This document shows positions 23,112 through 35,078 of a stretch of 64,000 nt of DNA, piece after piece (the stretch's first letter is position 1; every line of letters starts with the position of its first letter). The notes beneath the pieces are model-generated. The model searched no databases, was not told where the DNA came from, and saw only the letters and a list, made by a program, of their open reading frames with translations. This DNA is from Diphasiastrum complanatum (lineage: Eukaryota > Streptophyta > Lycopodiopsida > Lycopodiales > Lycopodiaceae). A program made the position numbers and the translations under genes. The stretch covers positions 27,011,321 to 27,075,320 of the forward strand of contig CM055112.1 in assembly GCA_029204225.1 (NCBI GenBank), written 5' to 3'.

Positions 23112-23898
23112 CTTACTAGTGACTTCTACAAACAAGAAATAGATTTGATTGAACTTGAAACTCAAAAAGGTCTCACACTTGCTGTATTTCACTCAAATTT
23201 GATTTCTAATCCAACAAATGGACTTATAATCACAGTTCTATCACTCCCTCACAAAGCTGAAATGAAGATAGTGAAAACTACTTTCAAACAAATCTTGCCA
23301 AGAAATGGATTTGATTGTCTCTAGAAACTCACCAAGGTCTCTCTCTTGTAGTGTTTCACTCAAATTAGATTTCTAATCCAAAAAATGGACTTATAATCTC
23401 AGTTCTGGCACTCTCTCACAAAGTTGGAATGAAGATAAGATGATGTGAAATCTACTTACAATCAAATCTTGCCAATTTTGGCTATTTTTGGACAAAAAAA
23501 TGATTGAATCTATTTCTTCCTTCTTGGTGTACTTTCAAGACCTGTTTTTAACCTTAATAGGACTTGAACAAAGCCTAGATTAATTAGATTTCATGAAAAA
23601 AATTCAAATCTAATCAATGGCAAATGATCTTGGTAAATTATTCTAGGATCTCCACCAAAAATCACACCAACAGCTCACAAACTGAATTTTTTAGGATCAA
23701 ATGAATACCATGCATTAAATGCAGGTTCAGAGGTACCCACACATGTGGAAAGTATGGATTTGGACCCCTACCAAGTTTGGGATCAAATCTCCTCACCAAA
23801 ATCAAGATTCTAGCTTGCCCTCTCAATACTAGTTTTTAGCACCAAAACTTGCTAAAAATGGATTTGCATTAGATCAATGGCTTATGCTCTTGTACTTG

Positions 23899-23910
23899 GG
23901 TCTGATACCA
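23899..23910 (-). other. Primer-binding site (initiator-Met tRNA)
   Basis: The minus-strand read is TGGTATCAGACC, one mismatch to the usual GAGC, directly next to the LTR edge at 23911. Confidence 0.8.
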
Positions 23911-24601
23911 TGTGAAAGTACTGTACTTTAGGACCATAAATGGATCTACAAAATATCCACAAGAGTGATTGGATGCTTGCTTAACAATCTATCAAAAACT
24001 AGTCATCAAAAAGCTGATCTAGATTGGCAAACAACAAGCATTAACAATCCAAAACATTGATCAACATTGAAATACGAGCCCACACATGTGTACTACAGGA
24101 TGTAGAATGGCCTTCAACCTGAGAAACAAGTAGAAATTGATTTGGTTGCATTTGGATCACAAAAACTCAATGTACATAGTGAACTAGCTTGAGATTGCCA
24201 AGAGCTCCAAAAATTTTCTATCTTCTCACTATGGGAGCTTGGAATACATAGCAAATTCGACTTCCTTCTTGAAGTTAGGTGGATTTCCAGCATGTAATAA
24301 GGAATTTTACTCACCCTTATTGCCCTAAAATGAAACCCAAGCCTAGATCCTAGAGTTATGCTTGGTAGGTAGTTAGTTGGTCAAATTTTCACCTTAAACT
24401 TAGGTGTAGGTCCTATGAAGTAGGGATGACCACCAAATAGACATGACCAACTCTCTTGACTTGACCTAACCTACATTAGGAGTGGGTTGCCATGTGGCAT
24501 CTTGGCCTTACATGTGCGGAACCCAATTATACACAATATTTACAATGTTCTACATGGTCTTTGATCAAGCTAGATTTGCCAATTTTTGCCAATTCTTCAC
24601 A
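23911..24601 (-). mobile_element. 5' LTR of the nested copia
   Basis: The plus-strand read begins TGTGAAAGTACTG and ends AATTCTTCACA. The first 60 bases repeat those at 22880, identifying the two LTR ends. Confidence 0.88.
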
Positions 24602-24606
24602 ATTTT

Positions 24607-24715
24607 TTGATCCTAATATTAACAGGTTTTGTACGACTATCATTAATACTTCCGACGGTTATTAAAACGGGAATATTAGCTATCCGATCTAGAGTGACTA
24701 AGAGTTCTTCTTCTA
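24607..24715 (+). repeat. Tat-type spacer, right part
   Basis: Continues the sequence cut at 22879 (matches about 555-665). It ends at a breakpoint with chromovirus RT. Confidence 0.75.
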
Positions 24716-25810
24716 ATGAGCTTTTCCCTTCTTAGAATGTCCAAGACAATCCGAAGATGCTCTTTATATTCCGCCAAAAGTATTACTAAACACTAGGATA
24801 TCATCTAAGAATACCACTACGAATCTTCCCAAATATGGCCTGAAAAAATCATTCATCATTTGTTGGAAAGTTGCCGGTGCATTGGTCAAACCAAAAGGCA
24901 ACACCAAAAATTCGTAGTGACCAAAGCGAGTTCGAAACCCGATTTTTGGTATATCTTTTGTCTTAATGCGTATCTGAAGGTAGCCCGATCTTAGATCTAT
25001 CTTGGTAAAGTACCCAGCACCACCAAGATAGTCTATTAGATCATCCATCCACAGTAGTGGATATCTATTCTTAACGGTTACCTTGTTCAATTTCTTATAG
25101 TCGACGCAAAACCTTATAGTCCCATCCTTCTTGGCCACCAGAACCACTGGTGATGCCCAAGGAGACTTACTAGGTTGTACCCACCCCTTTTTCAGGTAAT
25201 CATGTAATTGCCTATTCACCTCACCCTCTTCCGATGCACTCATCCTATAAGGACGCTGTGCGATTGGAATTGCTCCAGGTATTAGGTCAATTTTATGATC
25301 AACTGTCCTTTCTGGTGGTAAACCTGCAGGAAGGTCTAAAAAAACATCATTGAATTCCTGCCTAAGTTCATTATAGGCTTCAAATTTTGTAGTGTTCTCA
25401 CTGGGTATATTCATGGCATTTATGTTAAGTTCTTCATCATTGCAGCAAATTATATCATTATGAAAACATAAATAAACTTTAAAATCAGAATTCTTCTTAA
25501 TAGAATTAAGTTTCTGTTTAGAATAAGGGTTAACATTCTTAGTGTCAACACTTAAACTAGCCTTGATCTTAATTAAAGAATTCTCATGCATAAAAGATAA
25601 AGATTTCTCAACAAAATCAGTTCTCAATGATTTGTTCTTATCAAAATGCCATTGTTGCCCAAGAACAATATCTACATTAGCTAATTGAACAGCATGGAAT
25701 TCTAGTTTTTCAGAATAATCCTGAATGTGCAATTCTACATCAGGAACAATAAAATCCATCAAATCGGAATTACTTCCCAATGCCATTGTCACACAATATT
25801 TTTTCCTCAC
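24716..25810 (-). pseudogene. Chromovirus protease end and reverse transcriptase
   Basis: The minus-strand frame from 25810 runs open for 348 codons. It includes the linker [20 protein letters not shown], then RT blocks [30 protein letters not shown] (catalytic Asp), [16 protein letters not shown] and [11 protein letters not shown] (catalytic DD, about 24800). This is classical Ty3 RT. After a frame change near 24765 the sequence continues as an EHLRIVLDILRREK-like block to 24716, where it is cut. RNase H and integrase are missing. Confidence 0.92.
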
Positions 25811-25976
25811 TTTTTCTGGTAAGAAGGTTTAGCGTCTGCACCAAATTTACATTAATAAAGTTATGAGTGGATCCCGTGTCAAAAAGAACATTAACAACTT
25901 GATCATTAACTTTAACTTTAATGCAAATAAGGTCATTAGGACCAAAAACTAAAGAACTAAACAAACAAACATCCAT
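25770..25976 (-). pseudogene. Chromovirus aspartic protease
   Basis: The frame contains VLFDTGSTHNFI, the catalytic DTGS site, preceded by a short hydrophobic strand. It overlaps the next frame, which continues the protease fold ([10 protein letters not shown]), so a frameshift near 25800 splits one domain. Confidence 0.88.
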
Positions 25977-26500
25977 CTCATTACTTCGAGATAGATTACC
26001 TGAGGTTGAAGCTTGTTTTTTGACACAATCACGTGCAAGGTGGCCCTCGCCATTGCACTTGAAGCACAGGTTCTTCTTATGAGCTTCAGCTTTATCATTG
26101 CCACCATGATGGTTTTGGTTTTCTTAGGATTGTTGGAATTGGGATGTGTTTCATTAACACCTTCCCTATCCTTCCTCTTAAATTGAAAACCTTTTTTCTG
26201 CTCATTAGGCTGTTGACCCCTAGGTGGCTTAGGTGTGTCTCAGCCCTAATAGCATCTTCTAGGGTTTATGGATGGTTCCTACGAACATCCACTTGATAAT
26301 TTTTTGGTAACCCATCAATAAACATTAACATTGGTACCTTAGAGGGAATATCACTATAAAGTGAATTCAGGTACTTATGAAAATCTTGAATAAATTGTTC
26401 CAAACTTTTATTCATGGTTAGATGACTCAACTTTTGGAAGTGTTCATAGTCAACTAAAAGTGGTAGAAAATAATTCCTAAAAAGCTTGCAAAATTCCATT
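25977..26500 (-). pseudogene. Chromovirus gag with zinc knuckle
   Basis: The minus strand shows the capsid end (HYLPLLVDYEHF-like, then FIQDFHKYLNSL and MFIDGLP at 26499-26266), a Lys/Gln/Pro-rich linker with stops, and CFKCNGEGHLARDC (about 26056-26015), a CCHC zinc knuckle. Protease follows. The N-terminal half of gag seen at 6018-6280 in the other copy is absent here. Confidence 0.82.
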
Positions 26501-27226
26501 TGTCATTTCAAAAGCAACCAAAGTTTTCACATTTCTCACTATTCTAGATTTCCAAAAACCAAGAAACTAGTGTCTAGAAATGGATAACTAATGAAGCTTT
26601 ATGAAAACTTCAATTTTCAGATCTGATTTTTAGATTTACAGGTCTGAAAATCAGAACTTCAAAATGACAAAAAAACAGAATTTCAAAACTTGTTTTATGC
26701 ACAAAGTTACACTACCATTCCCTTCCTACATTGCCATCTTCATGAAACTAGGAGATAGAAAGGTGTAACTAATGAAGTTTAGATGAAAACTTCACTTTTC
26801 AAATCTGATTTTCAGATTTACAGGTCTGAAAAACAGAACTTCAAAATGAAAATCAGAACTTCAAACACTTCATTTATGCAAAAAAAACACTAGTTTTGAT
26901 CAAAACACATAGCTAGAATCAATCTTTTTGCCAAAAAAAAGTTTGTGTATGTAGAGGAAGACTTCCTCTACCTATCCCACAAATCTTTTTTCAGAACTTT
27001 TAAAAACCCAAAGCCCACTTTAAAACTTCTCTAACATGATAAAAACTCAGCCCCTAAACAATTCTATAAACATCACTACTCTCTTCCCAAAGAGAACTAG
27101 ATTCATTGGGTACTTCAACTACAAGCTTCCTACAACTAGAAAAGCCTATAATCTTCCCCAAAAAAAATTTAGTTGTGATCTTAATAGAACTTGAAAAAGG
27201 TTCGAAAGGTTACCATCCTTTGTCTA
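26501..27226 (-). other. Chromovirus leader
   Basis: Collinear with 6720-7448, including the two imperfect repeats with the cagatctgatttt core. No ORF is supported. Confidence 0.6.
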
Positions 27227-27238
27227 GCTCTGATACCA
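27227..27238 (-). other. Primer-binding site (initiator-Met tRNA)
   Basis: The minus-strand read is TGGTATCAGAGC, next to the LTR. Confidence 0.88.
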
Positions 27239-28319
27239 CTTTTACAAGTAGAGGTGAGGAAGTCCTCCAAATCCAAGGTAGAGCCTCCAAATGTCCTCCA
27301 AGCAACCTGCAAGCTTCAAGATGCCCCCCAACTCCAAGCTAGGATGTCTCCATCTGCAAGTAAGGATCTGCCAGCCTCCAAGGATTTCTCCTCCACCTGT
27401 GTCCCTACTCTTTAAACACAAAGATAGATAACAAGCTGGCCTCAAGTATTCACCACCCAACCATAGCTAGATCCAAGCTCCAAGCAAGACCTATCTAGCA
27501 CCCCCTTGCTAACCATAAACAAATCACAAGCATACCACAACACTCCATAGCATACTCAAGATCCAGACCCTACTTATGTCCCATACCATAAGCAAGATCC
27601 AAACCTCAAGCATACTACCACAAGAAAGCACTCTACACACTAGTAGCAACACTAGAGCATAAGCAAAGCAAACAAGAGAGATCTCTCCCCCTCCCAATGG
27701 GCGCGCTACTACCCTCATATAGATGGCCCATGGACCTCTCCAATGCATTATGGAGTTCCATGCCCATCCAATGAGAGAGAGAGAAGCCTAGGGGAGTTAA
27801 AGAATCTCCAAGAGCCTCCATAGGCTTATGGAATGTCAAGAGACTCCTTCCATAATCTATGACTCTTTGAATGCCTTTCTTGTGGGAGTTGGGAACTCAA
27901 TGGACACTTTAGAAGGGCTCTCTCCTACTAGGTCTCATTGCCCAAGTTGTGCAAGTATACTCTGGTCCTAGACCAATAAAGTGATATGGTTCAAGGTTGA
28001 GGCCCAAGGTTTAGAAAAATAGTCATCCAATGACTTTCTAACACCTCTCTAGGTTCCATACCTCCATCCAAGGCATAGACACCTACCTGCTCTTAACCAA
28101 GAACACTACTATCTTAATCTAAGGCACCTACTCTTAATACTAAAGGTACCCCTTATCAAGGGTCACGTGACTCTATACCTCCAACTAAGGTATAGTCACT
28201 TGCCTACCCTTATCCAAGGGCACATACCCTTAATCCTAAGGGTACCTTGCCATTTAGCCCCCAGCACTAAATGGACTATTAGGGATCTGAATTACTGCTA
28301 GTTACATAGGTATGTAACA
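27239..28319 (-). mobile_element. Chromovirus 5' LTR, second copy
   Basis: Similar to 7461-8480 throughout, ending GGTATGTAACA. The partner LTR is missing because the element is cut at 24716. Confidence 0.8.
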
Positions 28320-28745
28320 CTCATCAAGGTCATCAATAAAGACTAGAGGGTGTGGTGATAAAGGAGCATCAGAAATAGAAGGGGTAAGGATAGCAGGAGG
28401 AATGCCATGTTCATTTTCCAAGTAAATGAACACTTTTCTAATGTGCATATTATGAAATTTTTTCTCTTCTTTGAATTTTTCGATGAAATCATTAAGACGA
28501 CTATAAAGATTTTCCACTAAGCTCAAAGTGTCTTTCTTCTTAACAAACTCAAGATAAATCTTTACCCAGTCAATAGTTTCAAGCAAATCAATCAGGCAAA
28601 GAATCTTATCCTCAAGTCCAGCAGATGAACATGTAGCCCTATCAGTGTTAATGACAAATTTATGCATCTCAACGATCTTTTTCATACAACAGATCAGTGT
28701 CTGAACAAAATGGTTAGGCGGAGGAAGGGGCTCCCCATAACTCAA
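28302..28745 (-). CDS. Orphan ORF of unknown function (147 codons), possible exon or element ORF
   Basis: An open minus-strand frame from ATG 28745, rich in Leu, Lys, Glu and Ile. It includes YLEFVKKKDTLSLVENLYSR and FIEKFKEEKKFHNMHI, and is helical in character. Its last few codons lie inside the chromovirus LTR (edge 28319), so the natural end has been lost and the present C-terminus comes from the LTR. I recognise no family. No promoter or neighbouring exon was identified. It is longer than chance predicts for this AT-rich region, but that alone is weak evidence. Confidence 0.3.
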   Translation of the reverse strand: MSYGEPLPPPNHFVQTLICCMKKIVEMHKFVINTDRATCSSAGLEDKILCLIDLLETIDWVKIYLEFVKKKDTLSLVENLYSRLNDFIEKFKEEKKFHNMHIRKVFIYLENEHGIPPAILTPSISDAPLSPHPLVFIDDLDECYIPM

Positions 28746-30470
28746 AGAGGCAGCATCTTGAAACCATCCTGTGGACTAAACCATAAAAATAGACCTTTGT
28801 TAGCTTATGAATTGGATAAAAGATAAAGGTTTTAGTACTATCCCAACCAAGGAATAGTCGGACTTACACCACTAGGATGCATAGAGAGAAATACAAGTCT
28901 GCACTTAGTTCCTCTTGAAAAAGCAAGACTGAAACCTTTTGAAGTCTTTATTCATAATACAACAAGGTAAAATATGGCTGAAAAATAAAATACAGCACTA
29001 AACATCACCATAAAGCATAACCACTTTCAAGACGTCCTGCCATCATCCCACTAAACAAAACCGCACAAGTTAGTTCAGTGAGGAAGGTGTCATAGCTGAA
29101 CGCCAGTTGTTATTCATGTCCAAAGGAAGTTATACTATTTAACAGCTGTAAATAGCATTTCAAATCATAGTCCAGTCTTCTCAAACAAGAAATGTTTTAG
29201 CGATAGGCCAAGTCCTAATATTACCGTATCAGGATGAGTGCCATGTTGATTAGTTTATGGGCCAATTGGTCCGTATCAGTTCGTTTTTAGTCATAAAAAA
29301 GAGTATGAAAAGTTTTTATCGTTTTCAAATTTGCTTAGCCAAAAGACTTGGTGTGGACATGTGTGCTGGTATTAGGGCAAATCTATGCCATGCTAACCCA
29401 AGTGACCCTTGCAGAGCAAGGTATGTCACACACTATTGTCCATACTCCTGAGCATATCCATGCTTTCCAGTTGTATCCCACCAAAAGTCTCAAGTAACAC
29501 TTATTAGGGTAAGATTAAGATTTGTCATAATTGATTGTATGCTTGTTTCTGAGCAAAACCATGCTATATAGAAATCATATATCAACCATGGTATAGGGAC
29601 ATTAATTTGGATAGACATGATTAATTATTAGTAAGAGATTTCCATGCCATTCTAACATTTTCATAGAAAATACGTATCTCACACATATCCATGTTGTCTA
29701 AGACCGTTTTATTGGAATCCCTACTGTAAGGTTGTTGAAAAGGATTTCTTAAAGAATCATTTAGTTGATCAACTTTATGGATGTAGTATCTTTTACTCAA
29801 GTCGTTTTTCTTGGAATATTTTTGGAAAAGTTGTGTTGAAGGAATGTAGATATTAAGATATAAAAAAATGCTCATCCCATTCTTGTTCGTGCTTTGTAGA
29901 ATGCGTATAAAAATCGATTATGAAAAGTCATACTTGAATGTTTGTAGATGAGGCTTCTTGGGAGGCTGCCATTGTTCTTTTTTCGTAAATGTTTTATCTT
30001 TATATCATAACGACAAGAAGATATAAAGTGCACGGAGTATGCTAAATTGCTTGCTTTGTAAAGTTTTAGTAGGCGGCATAACTTTTCTTTGAGTACGATA
30101 ATGCTTGGTTCTAGTACGAACTAGAAGGTATGTACATAAAAAAGCATCAGTGAATAAGGAGTGTTTCAGGTTCATGTCCATCACTGGATATAGTAAGAAA
30201 GTTGGTTTTAAGAAGGGATGCAAACAAGTAAGATGTATCCATCGCTGCCAGTCATGCATGATGCAAAAGTATCTATTTTATGAAAACCACTCAATCTATC
30301 CATCGTTGGACAAAACATCCTTTGATGATTAAGCTTAGCAATATCTGAGAGTTAGCTTAAGAAAGCATCATACCGAATGCTACAAGCGTGAGGAGAAAGA
30401 GCTACTATAGTAAAGTGTTGAATCAAAAAGCACCTATCATATGAAATCTTTTGCCAAGTGATTAACTGGT
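28746..30470. other. Unassigned AT-rich region
   Basis: About 1.7 kb with only short ORFs on both strands and no recognised domain, LTR edge or long repeat. Confidence 0.45.
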
Positions 30471-31180
30471 AGGGCGCGTTTGTTGTAGAGAGAGAGAAGT
30501 GAACTCTTCACGGTGTAGTGTGGAATAATCGTCAAAATTGCATGATTTATAGTGTCATGGAGTGTGGGTTTTCGGAAGGTACAAGTGGGAGAGAGAAAAT
30601 TGCCTCCCTCCAAATAGGATGTTAAATTTTAAAGTCTTGTAGTGTTTTTTGAAAATTGAAGTGGGTAATCCCCTTAGTTAAGACTCTAATTGGTTAGAAG
30701 AAATACATTGAATCTAGTCAAGTTAGTCTAGGTTTTTGGCAAGCACATAGAAACTTCCATAAGTTGATAAGCTTAGGCAAAATGATCTAAATAGTCAAGA
30801 TGCCGCTATAAAAAGGCATACAAGTGTGGGAGAAATTTATCTCTCTCATTCTTCAACAATCATTCTTATCGAAGATATCTCTTTGGATTTCTACATCAAT
30901 CTCTTGTATCTTGGTGGTGTATAGTGAATTTTTGTGTGTAGAATGTTTTTTTTCTTATGTATATGAATCCATACGTGTGAAAACTGATATTTTATGGATT
31001 TTTTATGGACAGGTTCAACAAAATATCATATTTAAGTGTTTATGACAAGTTCTTGTTGATTTTTCATCTTCTGTGTTGTTGATGCATGATTTTTCACATT
31101 GGTAATGAAGCTAGTGTGCTCTCCAATGATTTGCCTAAAATCAAGGGGCATAATTAGGTCATTTGGATCTGATTTTTTCA
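30471..31180 (+). mobile_element. Probable LTR with TATA box
   Basis: TATAAAAA at 30807-30814 is followed by leader-like sequence that ends ...tttttca two bases before a PBS at 31183. The left edge is a guess. No partner LTR was seen. Confidence 0.45.
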
Positions 31181-31182
31181 CG

Positions 31183-31194
31183 TGGTATCAGAGC
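31183..31194 (+). other. Primer-binding site (initiator-Met tRNA)
   Basis: TGGTATCAGAGC on the plus strand. The element interior is cut within about 100 bp, at 31290. Confidence 0.85.
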
Positions 31195-31289
31195 TTTGTT
31201 GTAGGCTATATCTTAAGGAGAAGCCCATTCTAGTGAGTGTTTTGGAGGTGCCATCAATTCTAGAGTGATCTGGCAGCATCAGGGTCCTA

Positions 31290-32690
31290 TTCTTCCTTCT
31301 GTAACACCATTGTGTTGTAGTGTGTAAGCTGCAGTCCTTCTGTGAATGATACCACGATCATTATAGAAGTCAGTGAAGTGATTTGAGATGTATTCGCCAC
31401 CTCGATCTGTCCTGATCTACTTCACCTTGTTGCCAGTGCATCTCTATGTCCCATTCACATACTCTGTGAATATGTCAAGTGCTTCTGATTTATTTTAAAT
31501 AAAATACACTCTGACAAATTTACTATAGTCATCAATGAAGATTATGTAATATTTTGAGCCTCCTACTGAGATCACATTGAAAGGCCCACATATGTCAGAA
31601 TGAACTAACTCCAGAATCTTGGTCGTTCTGTAGGAGTCTTTGACAAATGGAGTGTGTGACATCTTATCCTTCAAACATGCATCACAGGTGGTCGAACTGG
31701 TTGCATTCGAGATGCTGACCCTTGTTATTGCTCCATGATGGCTTGTTTTGTAAAGTGCCATTGAGTTCATGTGGCATAGTCTCCTGTGCCACAGAGTGTC
31801 TGGCGAATCATCATGAGTCTGATGCACTTGATATGCAGGCAGGCGTACCTTCAGGTGATATAGATCATCTTTTCTTCTGTCTTTGAGTGATCAGGGTACT
31901 AGTACTGGCATCAACCACATTGCATGCTTCGTCAGAAAACATCACACGCATCCCTGCATTAGCTATTCTTACCACAAAAAGCAAGTCCTGCTATAGTGTA
32001 GGCACAAACAGAATGTCTTCGAGTCGTCTGTCTTTGCCATTGGTGTTGAGCCGCACAGTGAACCAATACTGTTCACTTGATATTTCGATCCATCTCCAAG
32101 AACAATAAATCTTAATGGATCGAAAATCAGACATAATTCGTCTTGATGTCACGAAGTGTGAGGTAGCTCCTGAGTCTAGGATCACCTCTTGTGTGTCAGG
32201 CGTTGACACTGCACACACGTCTGCACAAATGTAGGCAGTCGAACAATTTCTATTTGATCTCTCTTCACCCATTTTTGAGCTCTCTGGCTCCTCGACATAA
32301 GACGAACTATTACTGTTCTCCTGTCTGTTCTGTGTTGATTTGTTTCTTGGGTTCAGACGATAGTCCATGGCTGCATGACCCTTTTTGTGGCAGTGGATAC
32401 ACTCAATCTTTGGATTGAGCCAACACGTATCAACTATGTGCCCATCACATCTGCATCTCACGTAGGTTTTCTTTTCTCCACTTTGCTGTTTCGACCCCCC
32501 TTTGCTCTTCCATTTGCCTTTACTGGTTCCTTCTACTTGCTGATCACGATCCTCTGACTCCCTCTTAGGCTTGAATTGCTTTTTTTATTTTTCTTTGTTG
32601 CCATAGAGGGCTTGGTCAGAACCATCCTTGTGATCAAGGTGCTCTCTAGCCTCGACTTCCTCTCAAATCTCGACAATTGTCTTTTCGAGG
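31290..32690 (-). pseudogene. copia-T gag end, protease and integrase (minus-strand half)
   Basis: Reading down from 32690: a Lys/Glu-rich gag end, a CCHC-type knuckle CIHCHKKGHAAMDY (last Cys replaced), protease VILDSGATSHFV, GAG-pre-integrase LWHRRLCHMNSMALYK and CDACLKDKMSH, integrase LVHSDICGPFNVISVG and FIDDYSKF, then a diverged RTAAY region to about 31290. Several stops and frame changes occur. It meets the plus-strand half at about 32690. Confidence 0.85.
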
Positions 32691-34145
32691 GTGTTAGTGC
32701 ATTCTGACATTTGTGGGCCTTTCAATGTGATCTCAGTAGGAGACTACAAATACTATATAACCTTCATTGATGATTATAACAAATTTTCCAGAGTGTATTT
32801 TATTCAGAATAAATCTGAAGCACTTGATAAATTCACAAAGTATGTGAATTGGACTGAGAGATGTACATGCAACAAAGTGAAGCAAATCAGGATAGATCGA
32901 GGTGGCAAATAAATCTCGAATCGCTTCACTGACTTCTGCACTGAACGTGTCATCATTGAAAGAAGGACTGCAGCCTACACACCGCAGAACAATGGTGTTG
33001 CCAAAAGAAAGAACAGGATCCTGATGGAAGCTGCCAGATGCATGATGGCCTACTCGAAATCTCCAAGGGTACTATAGGCTGAAGCAGTGGCTACAACCGC
33101 ATACATCCAGAACAGGACAGGTAAGTTTGGTGTCCCTCACACGACACCACACGAGTTATGGTGGGGTAGAAAGCACAACCTGTCTCACATCAAAATCTTT
33201 GGCTGTACAGCTTATGCACATATTCCTGATAAGCTTCGAAAGAAGCTTGATGAGAAAGTCAACATGGATTTCTAGTAGGTTATGACAACAATTCGTCATA
33301 CTACAGAGTCTACATGCCAAACACGAACATTGTAAAAACAGTAAGAGATGTCAGATTTGATGAGAGCGGGACAATGGCCAATGACGATCCTATCGGCTAC
33401 AAAGTTCTGGAGAGACAATACTATGACCTGCCGCTAGTGACAGAGGGAGCAGAGGACGAACACAAAAATGAAGATTTTCGAGTCGTTCCCCATTCGAGTG
33501 ACAAATCTGAAGATGAAAGATTCAAGAGGTAGCCTACTGCTACAGTTCCTGTAAACCAAGATGGTTCCGGACCTAGCAGAGCAGACAAAGGCAAAGGCAT
33601 TGTTGTCCCAGGAGGATCTCCTAGAAGGTCGGCAAGACCACGAAGAGCGCCAGCAAGATACGTGCCAAGTAGCTCAGCTTCTACATCAGAAGAGTTCTAC
33701 GGATTCAGTGGTGAACCACAGACTTTCGAGGAAGCGATTGAATGTCCAGAGAAGAAAAAGTAGATCCAAGCCATGAAAGAAGAGATGGAGTCCATGAGGA
33801 AGAAACATATATGGACATTGCAACCATTAGCTCATAAGCACAAGACTGTCAAATGCAAATGGGTTTTTAAGCCCAAATACGGACCAGATGGGAATATCAC
33901 AAAATACAAGACAAGACTGGTAGTGAAGAGATTTTCTCAGAGATACGGTATTGACTACTGTTGTCAAACATTCGTCCCTACGTCTGTTATTTTTATATGC
34001 AGCTGCTTATGACCTCAGGATCCACATTGTGGACGAGAAAACAGTCTTCTTGCATGGCGAGCTAGACGAAGAGGTCTATATGGATCAACCCCCAAGATAT
34101 GTCTCGAATTCACTTCTTGATTATGCATGCAGAATGCATAGAAGT
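32691..34145 (+). pseudogene. copia-T integrase to RT (plus-strand half)
   Basis: Starts inside integrase at VHSDICGPFNVISVGD, the same point as the minus-strand half, then IDRGGK, an RTAAYTPQNNGVAKRKN block (the usual catalytic E of the VAERKN motif reads K), IFGCTAYAHIPDKLRKK, and RT blocks KCKWVFKPKYGPDG and HGELDEEVYMDQPP, ending near 34145. Stops occur at 32910, 33075 and 33276 among others. RT is cut before YVDD. Confidence 0.85.
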
Positions 34146-34187
34146 AGGAAACATATCTAAGTCAATAATGACAAGAAACATACAAAA

Positions 34188-35078
34188 CTAGTATAGCTTT
34201 TCTTGAACTTTGAGATCCAAAAAATTCAATGAAGCAAGATAGCATTTCAAGCAAAGCAAAAAGAAGCATATATGAATGTGTTGTAGTAGATACAACATGA
34301 AGGATGCCCCTCTTTGCCATGTAAGGTGAGCCATAAAGACTCGGCCATGTTTAGTTTTGCCTTTGCTCTTGAAAAATAAGGCTTTGTCATCACCATCATT
34401 GATGAAGAGCCTCTCCATCCTTGATTTGATATTAGCCTTCCTACTCTCCTCGGCCATCAACACACTTTGAAGGTCTTCAATTGTAGGCAAGTTTCCCATG
34501 ATGGCATAGCTTTGGACAAGGTTAGTAAAATCACTACATAAGCCATTCAAAACTATTTGCACAAACTCACGCTCTTTAATAGGTTCACCAACATAAGTAA
34601 GCTCTTTGTTCAAATCTTTTACTCTCAAAACAAATTGATGTCCACTCTCACTCCTCCCTTGGAAGCATTGAAGAACTTGGTTTTTCAGAGAAAGTAACCT
34701 TGAGGTATTTTTGGACGCATAGATCTGTTGAAGAGTCTCCCAAGCCTCTTAGGCTGAGATACATTCTCCTACTTCTTTGAGCAAATCATTTGCAACATTC
34801 ATCTTAATACAATGGAGTGCAAGCTTGCACCTTCTCTTGTATTAAGTTGCTTCTTGTGGATGGATTGGCTCATCTTCCTCTCCATTCACAATATCCATCA
34901 AATCTTGCATGATAAGGATGGATTCCATTCTTAACTTCCAATTTGAATAATTTGAAGAGTTCAATCTATCACTAGGATCCAAAAGATAGGCACTTATGGA
35001 TGCAATCTTCAATGATAAGGAGATAGATTCAAAGAAACAAGATAGATTGTACAAGATATGATCACTACTAGCTATCAC
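34188..35078 (-). pseudogene. copia gag, degenerate
   Basis: The minus-strand frame 35078-34842 carries LLDPSDRLNSSNYSNWKLRM. 34628-34188 carries MRVKDLNKELTYVGEPI and GLCSDFTNLVQSYAIMG. Both are parts of a copia gag separated by stops near 34750. The end near 34320 leaves gag for unrelated sequence, so the zinc knuckle and pol are missing. Confidence 0.85.

Larger units (their letters stand above)
22880..24601 (-). mobile_element. Nested, internally deleted copia element with target duplication
   Basis: Flanked by atttt at 22875-22879 and 24602-24606. The Tat spacer resumes after it, so this is one clean insertion. On the minus strand it holds a 5' LTR (23911-24601), a PBS (23899-23910), a leader, the first part of gag, then only the terminal 93 bp or so of the 3' LTR (22880-22972). 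The rest of gag and all of pol are deleted. Confidence 0.88.
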
